In this document: positions 19,731-27,715 of the stretch, piece by piece
Layout: each line of letters starts with the position of its first letter
How positions within the stretch are numbered: the first letter of the stretch is position 1
Virus record (IMG/VR): IMGVR_UViG_3300027747_000997
Coordinates: 1-53,520 of that record
DNA length: 53,520 nt
Reading direction: 5' to 3' (one strand)
Source: a virus
Notes under the pieces: generated by a model
Database searches by the model: none
What the model saw: only the letters and a program-made list of their open reading frames with translations
Told to the model about the DNA's origin: nothing
Position numbers and translations under genes: made by a program

Positions 19731-20358
19731 CTTTTTTCTCATACATTGTGGTGTTTGTATCTCCTAGTGCCCATTTAGCATCAGTCTCTACAGACCATCG
19801 CTTCGTTGCTACTCTGAAATCAGGGAGTTTTAATTCTTTGGGATTGCTACTTGGTTCCAAGATTATCATTCTATTGTTTGGTTGTGCTGCGTATTGACCA
19901 TTATCACATTTAATAAAGTTATATGACTTATGATCTTCAACATCTTCACTAAAACCAGTATCAATTATATTAAAATCAGGGTGAGCCGAATCAACTGTAA
20001 ACATATACTCACCATATCTCCAATCACCGACTTTCGTTTTAAACTTACACTTCATAGATTGCAATTGTGCCTTTTTAATTACTGTAATATCATATGACAA
20101 ACAATCCCACAATTGTAAATAATCTAAAGGCATTTCATTTTCAACTTTTTTCCAACAAAATGCATGAAGTGGTAACTTATCATACAATGCACCATATTCA
20201 TTAAGATAGGCTTCAATACGGAAGGCCTGACCTCTTAATGATTTGATTGATACCCACCAACAAGGAACTAATTCACCAAATCCTTTTTGAAAATCATAAA
20301 GAAACTCTTTACGAACAAAACATTTTACTGGTGGTAGATTTGCAATAATATGTGCCAT
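19723..20358 (-). CDS. Conserved protein between nrdA and nrdB
   Basis: 211 residues from ATG 20358, just after nrdA. MAHIIANLPPVKCFVRKEFL at the start; many aromatic residues (LVPCWWVSIKSLRG). The first half resembles phage proteins I have seen beside nrd genes. No catalytic motif is clear. Location suggests a role linked to nucleotide metabolism, but that is only context. Confidence 0.68.
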   Translation of the reverse strand: MAHIIANLPPVKCFVRKEFLYDFQKGFGELVPCWWVSIKSLRGQAFRIEAYLNEYGALYDKLPLHAFCWKKVENEMPLDYLQLWDCLSYDITVIKKAQLQSMKCKFKTKVGDWRYGEYMFTVDSAHPDFNIIDTGFSEDVEDHKSYNFIKCDNGQYAAQPNNRMIILEPSSNPKELKLPDFRVATKRWSVETDAKWALGDTNTTMYEKKDD

Positions 20359-20362
20359 GTTG

Positions 20363-22153
20363 CTAGCCTTCGCAAGCAATGCAAATTTCACCGGCAGCAA
20401 TTGCTGACATATCCAATTCTTTAATAATTTCTCTTTCTATTCTTTTTGATACCTTATCAGCTTTAGCTAATTTCTCTGAGCGAGCATAGTAAAGCGTTTT
20501 TACTTTTCTTTTCCAGGCCATAAAATGAACAGCATGGAGATACTTCACATTAACATCTGGCCTAAAGAATAGATTTAACGATTGAGCTTGGTCAATATGT
20601 TGTTGGCGATCAGCAGCGTGTTCAATTACCCAAAATTGGTCAATTTCCATTGCTGTCTTGAATACAAACTTTTCATTTTCATCAAGCATCGTTAGGTGTT
20701 GTACTGAACCATCATTAGCAATGATACTAGACCATGTATCGGCCATCTGGTCATCAGTTAAATTTTTACTGCGAAGCAATGCATCAAGAAATTTATTCTT
20801 ATTCAGGTGAGAACCTGACAAAGTATCTTGACGGTAAGCATTAGCCCGATAAGGTTCAATACTAGGGCTAGTATTACCCATGATAATGGAACTGGATGCA
20901 TTTGGTGCTATCGCCATAACATGACTAAAACGAAAACCAGTGCCCACAGCGTCAGGAGCTTCACCCCGTTCTTGGCCAAGTTGAATATTAGCATCATTTA
21001 ATCCTTTTCTAATATGACTAAACATTTGATTGTTTGCGATTTTAGCCATCACACCTTCAAATGCCAAGTTTTTCTTCTGTAGGTAGGCATGGAAACCTAA
21101 TGCACCAACACCAATCGACCTCTCACGCATTGCAGAGAATTTAGCACGAGCAATACCATCATGTGCATGGTCAATGAAATACTGTAATACATTATCTAGC
21201 ATCTCAGCTATGTCTTTTAGAAACAATGGATTATCTTTCCATTCATCATAGTATTCTAGGTTGACTGATGATAAACAACACACCGCGGTGCGGTCTTTGT
21301 CAGTAGGTAGAATAATCTCGGAACAGAGGTTTGATTGCTTAATTGATAGACCAAGTTTCTTTTGAAACTCAGGCATGGCACGGTTGCTTGTGTCGATGTA
21401 ATGAATATATGGTTCACCTGTTAACATACGAGTTTCAAGTATGCGTTGCCATAATTCACGAGCAGGAATGGTATCACGCACTTCACCAGAAGCGGGGTCT
21501 TTTAGTTCCCATGTATCGTCCACATTGGCATCCAACATAGAGGCCTCAACCAATTGCATGAAGTCATCGGTGATATTAACACCGTGATGCAGGTTAAGTG
21601 TACGCATATTCTGGTCACCCGTTGGTTTACGCATCTCTAAAAACATTAGAATGTCTGGATGATTGATATCAAGGTATGCAGCATAACTACCACGGCGTGT
21701 GCGGCCTTGACGATATGCCAATGACGATGCATCATAGGTTCTAAGGTGAGGCATAACACCGGTTGATTTATCACCTGCACTACGAATGCCTACACCAATA
21801 CCAATGCCACCACCCAACATTGATAACCAGTTTACTTCCGAGAGACAATCGACCAAACCTTCTGCGCTATCATGAAGATAAGGTAAGAAGCATGATATAG
21901 GAAGGCCACGAGCACTACGCCCAAAAGAAAGAATGGGAGTAGAATAACTGAGCCAATGGTTACTGCTGTAGTCATATAATCTCTGCGAATGTTCCAAGTT
22001 TGACCCGAACGCTTTCGATACATATGCAAACCTCTCCTGTGGTGATTTTTCTTCTTCTTTCATGTACGATTCTTTCAATCGTAAAATACCTAATTCATCA
22101 AACAAACCATCACGAGAATAGTCTACCATAATACCGTTAACGATATCTTGCAT
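20363..22153 (-). CDS. nrdA: Ribonucleotide reductase large subunit, short form
   Basis: 596 residues. Class I alpha features: NLCSEIILPT with the active-site Cys, PHLRTYDAS, GGGIGIGVGIRS, and a C-terminal CIACEG tail that can shuttle electrons. The usual N-terminal ATP-cone regulatory domain is absent: the protein begins directly near the catalytic core, so dATP feedback inhibition through that cone would be lost. It is clearly shorter than T4 NrdA. It works with NrdB downstream. Confidence 0.93.
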   Translation of the reverse strand: MQDIVNGIMVDYSRDGLFDELGILRLKESYMKEEEKSPQERFAYVSKAFGSNLEHSQRLYDYSSNHWLSYSTPILSFGRSARGLPISCFLPYLHDSAEGLVDCLSEVNWLSMLGGGIGIGVGIRSAGDKSTGVMPHLRTYDASSLAYRQGRTRRGSYAAYLDINHPDILMFLEMRKPTGDQNMRTLNLHHGVNITDDFMQLVEASMLDANVDDTWELKDPASGEVRDTIPARELWQRILETRMLTGEPYIHYIDTSNRAMPEFQKKLGLSIKQSNLCSEIILPTDKDRTAVCCLSSVNLEYYDEWKDNPLFLKDIAEMLDNVLQYFIDHAHDGIARAKFSAMRERSIGVGALGFHAYLQKKNLAFEGVMAKIANNQMFSHIRKGLNDANIQLGQERGEAPDAVGTGFRFSHVMAIAPNASSSIIMGNTSPSIEPYRANAYRQDTLSGSHLNKNKFLDALLRSKNLTDDQMADTWSSIIANDGSVQHLTMLDENEKFVFKTAMEIDQFWVIEHAADRQQHIDQAQSLNLFFRPDVNVKYLHAVHFMAWKRKVKTLYYARSEKLAKADKVSKRIEREIIKELDMSAIAAGEICIACEG

Positions 22154-22170
22154 TAAAAACTCCGTTATTA

Positions 22171-22851
22171 TTATTTTGTTACAAACTCTGACGCCATCGG
22201 GAATACTTTGGCAATTACTTCAGCACAGGCTCTTGCGACCTGCATATGTTCTTTTTGCGTACCGTTACCTGAACGCACTTGAATAAAGTGTAGCCAACTT
22301 CTGAGAGTGCCATTAACATATAAACGACTTACTGTTAGACCTTCTGGTAATACAACACGAGCTTGTTCTTTTGCAATACCATGTGTTACTGCCCACTCAT
22401 AAGCTTTCTTTGAAGAATTGATTACGTCTTGTTGTAACCATTTCCATTGTTCTTTAAGATTTTCACCAAATAAAGTATCTTCAATCTCTACACTATTCTG
22501 ACGATTCTTTGTGTCTTGCAACCTTGCTTCTCTCAATACGAAATCCAAATCTTTGGTTGGGTCAGCATATCGTTGACTAAATTCCTGGAAGGAAAAACTT
22601 CGGTGTCTTAGTATTTGTCTAGCAATATCCCTGGTGGTGGTAACCTCTAGACACACACTCACAGTTTCCAATGGACTCCAATGAGCATTCTTTACCAAAT
22701 AATTGATAAGTTTTTCTGAGGTTTCTGTATTGAGTTGGTTACTAGGGTTTGATACACGAGCGCAGAATGCAACCAAGTCTTGCATATTTTCTAAGCCTTC
22801 ATTACGCATTTCTTCTGTTGGCTGACTATAGCTTATAATTTTCACGTTCAT
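22171..22851 (-). CDS. thyX: Flavin-dependent thymidylate synthase
   Basis: 226 residues from ATG 22851. The ThyX signature RHRSFSFQEFSQRY (RHR-x7-S) is intact near residues 80-93, and VLPEGLTVSRLYVNGTLRSW provides further FAD/dUMP contacts. It makes dTMP using a flavin, in place of the T4 td enzyme. Start overlaps the primase stop by 4 bp. Confidence 0.95.
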   Translation of the reverse strand: MNVKIISYSQPTEEMRNEGLENMQDLVAFCARVSNPSNQLNTETSEKLINYLVKNAHWSPLETVSVCLEVTTTRDIARQILRHRSFSFQEFSQRYADPTKDLDFVLREARLQDTKNRQNSVEIEDTLFGENLKEQWKWLQQDVINSSKKAYEWAVTHGIAKEQARVVLPEGLTVSRLYVNGTLRSWLHFIQVRSGNGTQKEHMQVARACAEVIAKVFPMASEFVTK

Positions 22852-23876
22852 ACTTTTTTCCATTGATTAAATTTTATTTGAGCTTGCAACCCTCTGAAGG
22901 TGTTACTACTTATAATACTTTCTATTTCATCCGGTGAAATACCAGACATTATCACCTCATTTATATCTTTACCTTGCAACGTATCAGGCCAAATCACAAT
23001 GTTATGTCCTAATGTAATTGCAGATTGCATCATTCTCACAATATCCTTGTTTCGGTTTTCATTGTCATAAATTAAAACCTTATTAACGGCAGAAATTTTA
23101 TCTGCTACTTGTATAAGGTTTGCATCAGCAGCTGCAAGACAGTTATTTATGAATAAACTATCTATAGGACCCTCTACAATCTTTACCGTATCATGTATAT
23201 TTAATCTATCCATACCGAATATAAGTTTATTATCACTAGTATCTGTCCGCACAGTAACATATCTCAGAGTCTTGTCCGAAGTCTCCAATGCACGGCCAGA
23301 CACAGCTACAAGACTGTTGTACTCATCATAGAACGGTATAACTAGTCGTGCATCATCAAACAATACTTTGCCGTGATCTGGTACCAAGGCATCAATAAAC
23401 TTCTTATAGTGTTGGGTGAACAATAATTTGCCATGTACACTATTGGGTATCTTTCTCTTAGTTAGGTATGTTAGGCAGAAATGACCAGTAGGCAACTTGT
23501 CACACCATTCGGCGTGTTCAAATGTTTTTTCTTTATCAACCTTATCAAATCTAGGTGATGGTACATTAAAGGTTGGTTGTTTGGCATTAGTATGACCACT
23601 ATTGCCAGACCTATATCGTTCAAGGATATATTCCTTGTATAGTGTACTATCAACGTGCTCAAGTAACTTACCTAGACTAGTGCCTAGGCCACAGTTTTTA
23701 CATGAGTAGAAGAGGTTATTGCCTTTTTTGTAGACGTAACCGCGAGCCTTGGTAAGGTTCTTGGTTGAGTCGCCACAAACAGGACAGGAAAAGTTCCAAA
23801 GGTAATCATTTTTACGTTTGAAATTACGGAGACGGTGGGACAAGAGTCCCACAAATTTTGTTTCAATATGTATCAT
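22848..23876 (-). CDS. DNA primase, gp61-like
   Basis: 342 residues. N-terminal zinc finger (CPVCGDS and CKNCGLG, about residues 31-64) followed by a TOPRIM catalytic region with KIVEGPIDSLFI and the acidic VLIYDNENRNKD. This is the layout of T4 gp61, which primes lagging-strand synthesis with the gp41 helicase. The helicase gene lies 25 kb away. Confidence 0.92.
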   Translation of the reverse strand: MIHIETKFVGLLSHRLRNFKRKNDYLWNFSCPVCGDSTKNLTKARGYVYKKGNNLFYSCKNCGLGTSLGKLLEHVDSTLYKEYILERYRSGNSGHTNAKQPTFNVPSPRFDKVDKEKTFEHAEWCDKLPTGHFCLTYLTKRKIPNSVHGKLLFTQHYKKFIDALVPDHGKVLFDDARLVIPFYDEYNSLVAVSGRALETSDKTLRYVTVRTDTSDNKLIFGMDRLNIHDTVKIVEGPIDSLFINNCLAAADANLIQVADKISAVNKVLIYDNENRNKDIVRMMQSAITLGHNIVIWPDTLQGKDINEVIMSGISPDEIESIISSNTFRGLQAQIKFNQWKKV

Positions 23877-23913
23877 AATATAAGTATAACATAAAAACTA
23901 AGGCAATGCAAAC

Positions 23914-24411
23914 TTATTTTAACAATTTCTCTACAATATCTAGATGCCCAAACAACCATCCACCAATACCGATGGCACCAACAATCATCCATTTCCACTT
24001 TTCTATTTCAGCAACCCTGTCACCAATTTTGCCTTTGTCCACATCTTTCTCGACAACCTTGTTTTGATTTTCATCTTGAGGTTTATGGTTAATCAAATCA
24101 GATCGTAATGCATCAATCCTTTCGGTAATGCGATGCTCAACTTGGTCTATCCTATCATGAATTTCACGGTTGATTGTTGTAATTCTAGAATGAAGCTCTT
24201 TATAATCTTGCTTCAAATCATATTCTGCTCTCTCATGTTGCTCATGTTTATTATCATGCAAAGCGATCATCCTTATAAGGTTCATATTCATTTCTTGAAT
24301 CTTTTCGATAGATTCGGATAGCTTGTCACATAACAAGCTGGTGTGCTGAATGTCTTTGTTCAACAAACCGACTTGTAATTTGACTTCATTGAATTCTTGT
24401 TCGATAGCCAT
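23914..24411 (-). CDS. Coiled-coil protein with C-terminal membrane anchor
   Basis: 165 residues. A long heptad region (about residues 5-100; LLNKDIQHTSLLCDKLSES and later RIDQVEHRITERID) and a C-terminal span (WMIVGAIGIGGWLFGH). A late promoter lies upstream and it adjoins the lysis genes, so a membrane-linked lysis or virion-assembly role is possible. Family not recognised with certainty. Confidence 0.68.
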   Translation of the reverse strand: MAIEQEFNEVKLQVGLLNKDIQHTSLLCDKLSESIEKIQEMNMNLIRMIALHDNKHEQHERAEYDLKQDYKELHSRITTINREIHDRIDQVEHRITERIDALRSDLINHKPQDENQNKVVEKDVDKGKIGDRVAEIEKWKWMIVGAIGIGGWLFGHLDIVEKLLK

Positions 24412-24483
24412 TGTTTGATTCCATGTTTCTATATACCTTTATGATTGTTATTGCCCTATAAAGGCCTTTGGTATAAGTATTCT

Positions 24484-24491
24484 TATTTATA
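24484..24491 (-). promoter_or_regulatory. T4-type late promoter
   Basis: Minus-strand TATAAATA (read from 24491 to 24484), exact consensus. It would start an RNA about 67 nt before ATG 24411. Confidence 0.68.
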
Positions 24492-24539
24492 TTGATCTTA
24501 CCATGGTAATCTATAGACTATCAAAAGCATACACCACCA

Positions 24540-24548
24540 ATTATAACA
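24540..24548 (-). promoter_or_regulatory. Possible extended -10 promoter
   Basis: Minus-strand TGTTATAAT fits the extended -10 form (TGnTATAAT). It reads towards 23914-24411 and then the primase. The 185-bp gap between 24411 and 24598 otherwise holds only the late promoter at 24484. Confidence 0.45.
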
Positions 24549-24597
24549 TCGTCAAGAGGGTTAAAGTGGTAATGTTATCAATTTATTTTAAGAATAC

Positions 24598-24852
24598 CTA
24601 CAATGGTGGTTGGTGTGCAGGTGGTTGTGTGAAATTAGAAGTTATTTGAGTATTGTTGTTTTCACTAGAACTTATATCATCCATCGTTGCAAAACCCATA
24701 TACGAACCAACCACAGCAGATACAAAGAGATAAAACGGCATTGCAATTGTACCAAGTGTGGGTGATTCAGATACTAAAATAAGTAACGGAAACACCAATC
24801 CAGCAAGCATTGATAGCCATGCCATTCTGCGCCTGTTTTTCCAACGATCCAT
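24598..24852 (-). CDS. Probable holin
   Basis: 84 residues with two hydrophobic segments (LSMLAGLVFPLLILV and FYLFVSAVVGSYMGF), a basic N-terminus (MDRWKNRRRMAW) and a hydrophilic tail. This two-span layout directly after the endolysin gene is typical of a phage holin; identity rests on context. Start overlaps the endolysin stop (TAATG). Confidence 0.6.
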   Translation of the reverse strand: MDRWKNRRRMAWLSMLAGLVFPLLILVSESPTLGTIAMPFYLFVSAVVGSYMGFATMDDISSSENNNTQITSNFTQPPAHQPPL

Positions 24853-25496
24853 TACACACCTAATATTCGTAATGCGTTTTCATAATATTTCTTTCTTTCT
24901 TCAAGACCATTATAACCACCATTGATGGCTCTTGTCAATCCTACTATATCACCGATATCAGCAAATCTATTTAGATTATTAATTTTCCAGAACCAGCAGG
25001 CAGATTGTACAGCTAAATTTGGTTGTGAAACCAACTCAGGTTTAAGTAACGCTTCGTTATCTTCAGACATGGAAAAGGATGCATAGTTATCTTTACCTGT
25101 TAACTGAATTAAACCACGACCACGATATTTGTAGCCATCACCAGAAGCTTCATCACCGTTACCTAAATCAGCACGGTTACCATATGCTCTGTTTGCAATA
25201 GCCTCTTGTTTGTTAGGCATTGCAACATAACGTGCAGCCACATCAGGAGGAAATCGAGTTGGCCATAGTCTTGTCAATGTTTCAGCACGATAATTCAAAT
25301 TCTCTTCTAGTACCGTAAACTGACCAGACTCATGTGAACATTGTGCAATAAAGGCAGCAATGCGTAATGGTGTGGTTATATCGTAATTTGGCAATACCGA
25401 CAACAGAGCTTCATGCCATTGAGCAACATAGTGGTTATTTGGAATCATTTGTTGCAATTGTTCCCGTGATAAATCCATGTTATTTAACCAGTTCAA
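24852..25496 (-). CDS. Endolysin, glycoside hydrolase 19 (chitinase-like) family
   Basis: 214 residues. The catalytic Glu lies in CSHESGQFTVLEENLNY and the conserved GRGLIQLTGKDNY block is present, as in GH19 lysozymes of phages. It would cut peptidoglycan. No signal peptide, so it depends on a holin. The gene overlaps the lipoprotein gene upstream by 17 bp. Confidence 0.9.
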   Translation of the reverse strand: MNWLNNMDLSREQLQQMIPNNHYVAQWHEALLSVLPNYDITTPLRIAAFIAQCSHESGQFTVLEENLNYRAETLTRLWPTRFPPDVAARYVAMPNKQEAIANRAYGNRADLGNGDEASGDGYKYRGRGLIQLTGKDNYASFSMSEDNEALLKPELVSQPNLAVQSACWFWKINNLNRFADIGDIVGLTRAINGGYNGLEERKKYYENALRILGV

Positions 25497-25746
25497 ATAT
25501 TTGTTTTTGTTTATTATACCAATTAATCCATGACTCTGATTTTATCAAACACTCTTGATATAAACCATAATTTACAGAAACAACCCTAACAACATCGCTG
25601 AATTTTTTTGTGTTAGGATCAATTTCCATTAGATCTGGACATTTTACTTTTAAGTAACTAGGTACTTCAGGGAATTTACGCTCGACGGGTGTTGCTACAC
25701 ACCCAGTTAAAACCATAATAGATAAGACCATAAGTATTTTTTTCAT
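25480..25746 (-). CDS. Outer-membrane lipoprotein, o-spanin-like
   Basis: 88 residues. Signal peptide and lipobox (MVLTGCVATP) predict a lipidated outer-membrane protein. It follows the two-span coiled-coil gene and precedes the endolysin, the position of an o-spanin (Rz1-like). Pro is not enriched as in lambda Rz1, so the assignment is by order and lipobox. Confidence 0.68.
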   Translation of the reverse strand: MKKILMVLSIMVLTGCVATPVERKFPEVPSYLKVKCPDLMEIDPNTKKFSDVVRVVSVNYGLYQECLIKSESWINWYNKQKQIFELVK

Positions 25747-26186
25747 TTCTTGTTTCTCGCAGCATCATTTAAAATTGAAATAGCTTCAGGTGGTACAACA
25801 CAAACAGAATCAAGTTTTACAATCTCTTTAAGTATTCTATCTTGTATTGCAATTTGCACATCTTTTATTTTTTGATTATTATCGTCTAACAATTTTTGTA
25901 ATTCTTTATTAGCATTGTCAGATTGTAGTTGACTAACTTTAACTTTTTCTTCTAAGACCAAAACTCTTTCTTTCCAAACCTTCTCATTATATAATGTGCC
26001 CTCAAAAAACACACCCACAACAAAAAATATCGCACAACCTATACGCAATGGTAAATTATATTGTGTGATAAATGGAATATTTTTGATGAAATAAGTGGCA
26101 ACACATCCAGCCATGCCAATTAAAACCATTAAGTGGATTAAAGATGCCCATATAGAATGAAATAAATCTGTTATGAAAAACATCAT
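25743..26186 (-). CDS. Inner-membrane coiled-coil protein, i-spanin-like
   Basis: 147 residues. Two N-terminal spans (LIHLMVLIGMAGCVATYF and LRIGCAIFFVVGVFFEG) then a coiled coil (about residues 70-125; VLEEKVKVSQLQSDNANKEL). A periplasmic coiled coil paired with the following lipoprotein fits an i-spanin, but the extra N-terminal span is unlike lambda Rz and might add a holin-like function. ATGA overlap with neighbours. Confidence 0.62.
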   Translation of the reverse strand: MMFFITDLFHSIWASLIHLMVLIGMAGCVATYFIKNIPFITQYNLPLRIGCAIFFVVGVFFEGTLYNEKVWKERVLVLEEKVKVSQLQSDNANKELQKLLDDNNQKIKDVQIAIQDRILKEIVKLDSVCVVPPEAISILNDAARNKK

Positions 26187-26362
26187 GCAACCTCCTGTGG
26201 GATTTTCCTACGAAAAAATGATTTAAAAGGTATAGGTTTCTTGCGCTTACCAACACCAGGTTCGCCTTTCGGGCCAACACCGAGGCCTGCAATTTCACCA
26301 TCACCAGTATTGTTTACAGGTATACCACCTACCATTACAACACCATCTTCTTTTAATTTCAT
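26183..26362 (-). CDS. 59-residue Gly-rich basic protein
   Basis: ATG 26362 with AAGGAC upstream, stop TGA 26183-26185 overlapping the next ATG. MKLKEDGVVMVGGIPVNNTG, then GVGPKGEPGVGKRKKPIP and a basic end. The Gly/Pro pattern suggests a small virion or tail-associated protein. Not recognised. Confidence 0.65.
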   Translation of the reverse strand: MKLKEDGVVMVGGIPVNNTGDGEIAGLGVGPKGEPGVGKRKKPIPFKSFFRRKIPQEVA

Positions 26363-26751
26363 TTGATAGTCCTTAATGCATTTGCAATACTTGTATCAAC
26401 CGGTATTTCCGATGATAGTATATCTTTACCTTTAATACTCCTCACGGTATCTGGCATACAACTTAGGAATACCAAATAGGTTTTTAATGATGAATAATCT
26501 TCTTTTGCCATCTTATAGAACAATAACCTAGTAGCAGGTTCTGGACCAAATACATTACAGAGTACAACAAGGTGATTCAATATCAGACGCTCTCTTATTT
26601 CACCAGTCTTACGGTGTCTAAAGAATAATCGTTTAAGATAATTGAATCGTTTCATGTCCTCTTTAAATTCACTCATTATACAATTAGGTTTGTCGTAAAC
26701 TTTCATTGCGTAAATCAAGATATTTTCACTACTCAAGTCATCAAAGGACAT
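26359..26751 (-). CDS. Conserved T4-type phage protein
   Basis: 130 residues. MSFDDLSSENILIYAMKVYD, then FKEDMKRFNYLKRLFFRHRK and LILNHLVVLCNVFGPEPATR. I recall a close match in T4-type phages of aquatic bacteria, in the virion gene area, with no known activity. Overlaps both neighbours by 1-4 bp. Confidence 0.75.
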   Translation of the reverse strand: MSFDDLSSENILIYAMKVYDKPNCIMSEFKEDMKRFNYLKRLFFRHRKTGEIRERLILNHLVVLCNVFGPEPATRLLFYKMAKEDYSSLKTYLVFLSCMPDTVRSIKGKDILSSEIPVDTSIANALRTIK

Positions 26752-27116
26752 TAATCTTCTTCTTCTAAACCCTCATCCTTAGATAGCATTTCTTCTACAC
26801 CAGCTTCATCTGTCAATTTAGCATAGAAATCATAATTACCATCATCGGTGAGATAATATAAAACATACAATAAAGAACCATCATGCAAATCAAAAACCGA
26901 CTCATCTCCTTCTTCTTCGATATCATAAAGCACTGGCAAGTCAAAACCATACCTATGCAACACTTTACGCATCTTATAGAAACCAATTTCAGGAGACAAT
27001 ATGATATCATCAAGTTCCATTTCCAAATCGTGATTGACAGCGCCAGCAACAACCAAATCTAAATCTGGTACTGTTACTGGCATAGCCAATTCTTTAAGAA
27101 ACTCGGTGAATTTCAT
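26751..27116 (-). CDS. Acidic virion-region protein with a capsid-targeting-like start
   Basis: 121 residues if it begins at ATG 27116 (MKFTEFLKEL); the frame runs to 27137 (MAIQYSN) but that is inside the previous gene. The MKFTEFLKE start resembles the T4 internal-protein targeting peptide MKTYQEFIAE. The rest is acidic (DIEEEGDESVFDLHDGSLLY) and ends in Glu/Asp. Start choice is the main uncertainty. Confidence 0.62.
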   Translation of the reverse strand: MKFTEFLKELAMPVTVPDLDLVVAGAVNHDLEMELDDIILSPEIGFYKMRKVLHRYGFDLPVLYDIEEEGDESVFDLHDGSLLYVLYYLTDDGNYDFYAKLTDEAGVEEMLSKDEGLEEED

Positions 27117-27117
27117 A

Positions 27118-27678
27118 TTAGAATACTGGATCGCCATCGCCAGTCATTGAACCCATAGAAACTATAGTTTCAGTTGTTACACGATTAGCACGGCCACCCA
27201 TTGTTACTGTGAACACAGCATTACCTGTATTTGGTGTAGCGATTGGTGTATTTGCATATGAACCACCGCTAACAACAGTAATTGATGTAATATATCCAGC
27301 GGTATTAACGGCTACGTTTGCAACAGCAGCTGTGTTACCTGTACCACCGGCACCATTACCTTGAGTGATAGTAATAAAACTATTAACTGCAACGGCACCT
27401 GAGTTAGCTGTGATAGATACAATCGGACCAGTTCCAACTTTACGAACAACCCAACCTGCGTGCTGCGGTTTGCCAGATAATCCAGTTGCATTGGTTTGTT
27501 CTGTTGTATCTACACCAAAAATACCTAGTGCAGAGTTGGCCATGAAAGCGTTAATTCTTGTGTTCGCAAAATAGACTTGGCCATTTTGCGATACTTGTGG
27601 TGTATTGCCGCCGTAGCCAACCATTTCTGATTGCTTTGGTACATTGTTAGCAGCATCTAGGTTCCCCCATAAACTCAT
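27118..27678 (-). CDS. Virion structural protein, probable
   Basis: 186 residues, ATG 27678 with AGGAGA upstream. Starts MSLWGNLDAANNVPKQSEMV; most of the rest is Gly/Ala/Thr/Val-rich with repeated short strands (ITSITVVSGGSYANTPIATP), typical of beta-rich structural or fibre proteins. A CATAAATA late promoter lies upstream. Exact role not known. Confidence 0.7.
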   Translation of the reverse strand: MSLWGNLDAANNVPKQSEMVGYGGNTPQVSQNGQVYFANTRINAFMANSALGIFGVDTTEQTNATGLSGKPQHAGWVVRKVGTGPIVSITANSGAVAVNSFITITQGNGAGGTGNTAAVANVAVNTAGYITSITVVSGGSYANTPIATPNTGNAVFTVTMGGRANRVTTETIVSMGSMTGDGDPVF

Positions 27679-27707
27679 TTTATTTCTCCTAAAATTCTGT
27701 TATATTC

Positions 27708-27715
27708 TATTTATG
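27708..27715 (-). promoter_or_regulatory. Late promoter variant
   Basis: Minus-strand CATAAATA (27715 to 27708), one change from the T4 consensus, overlapping the end of 27711-29660 and giving a leader of about 24 nt before ATG 27678. Confidence 0.55.
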
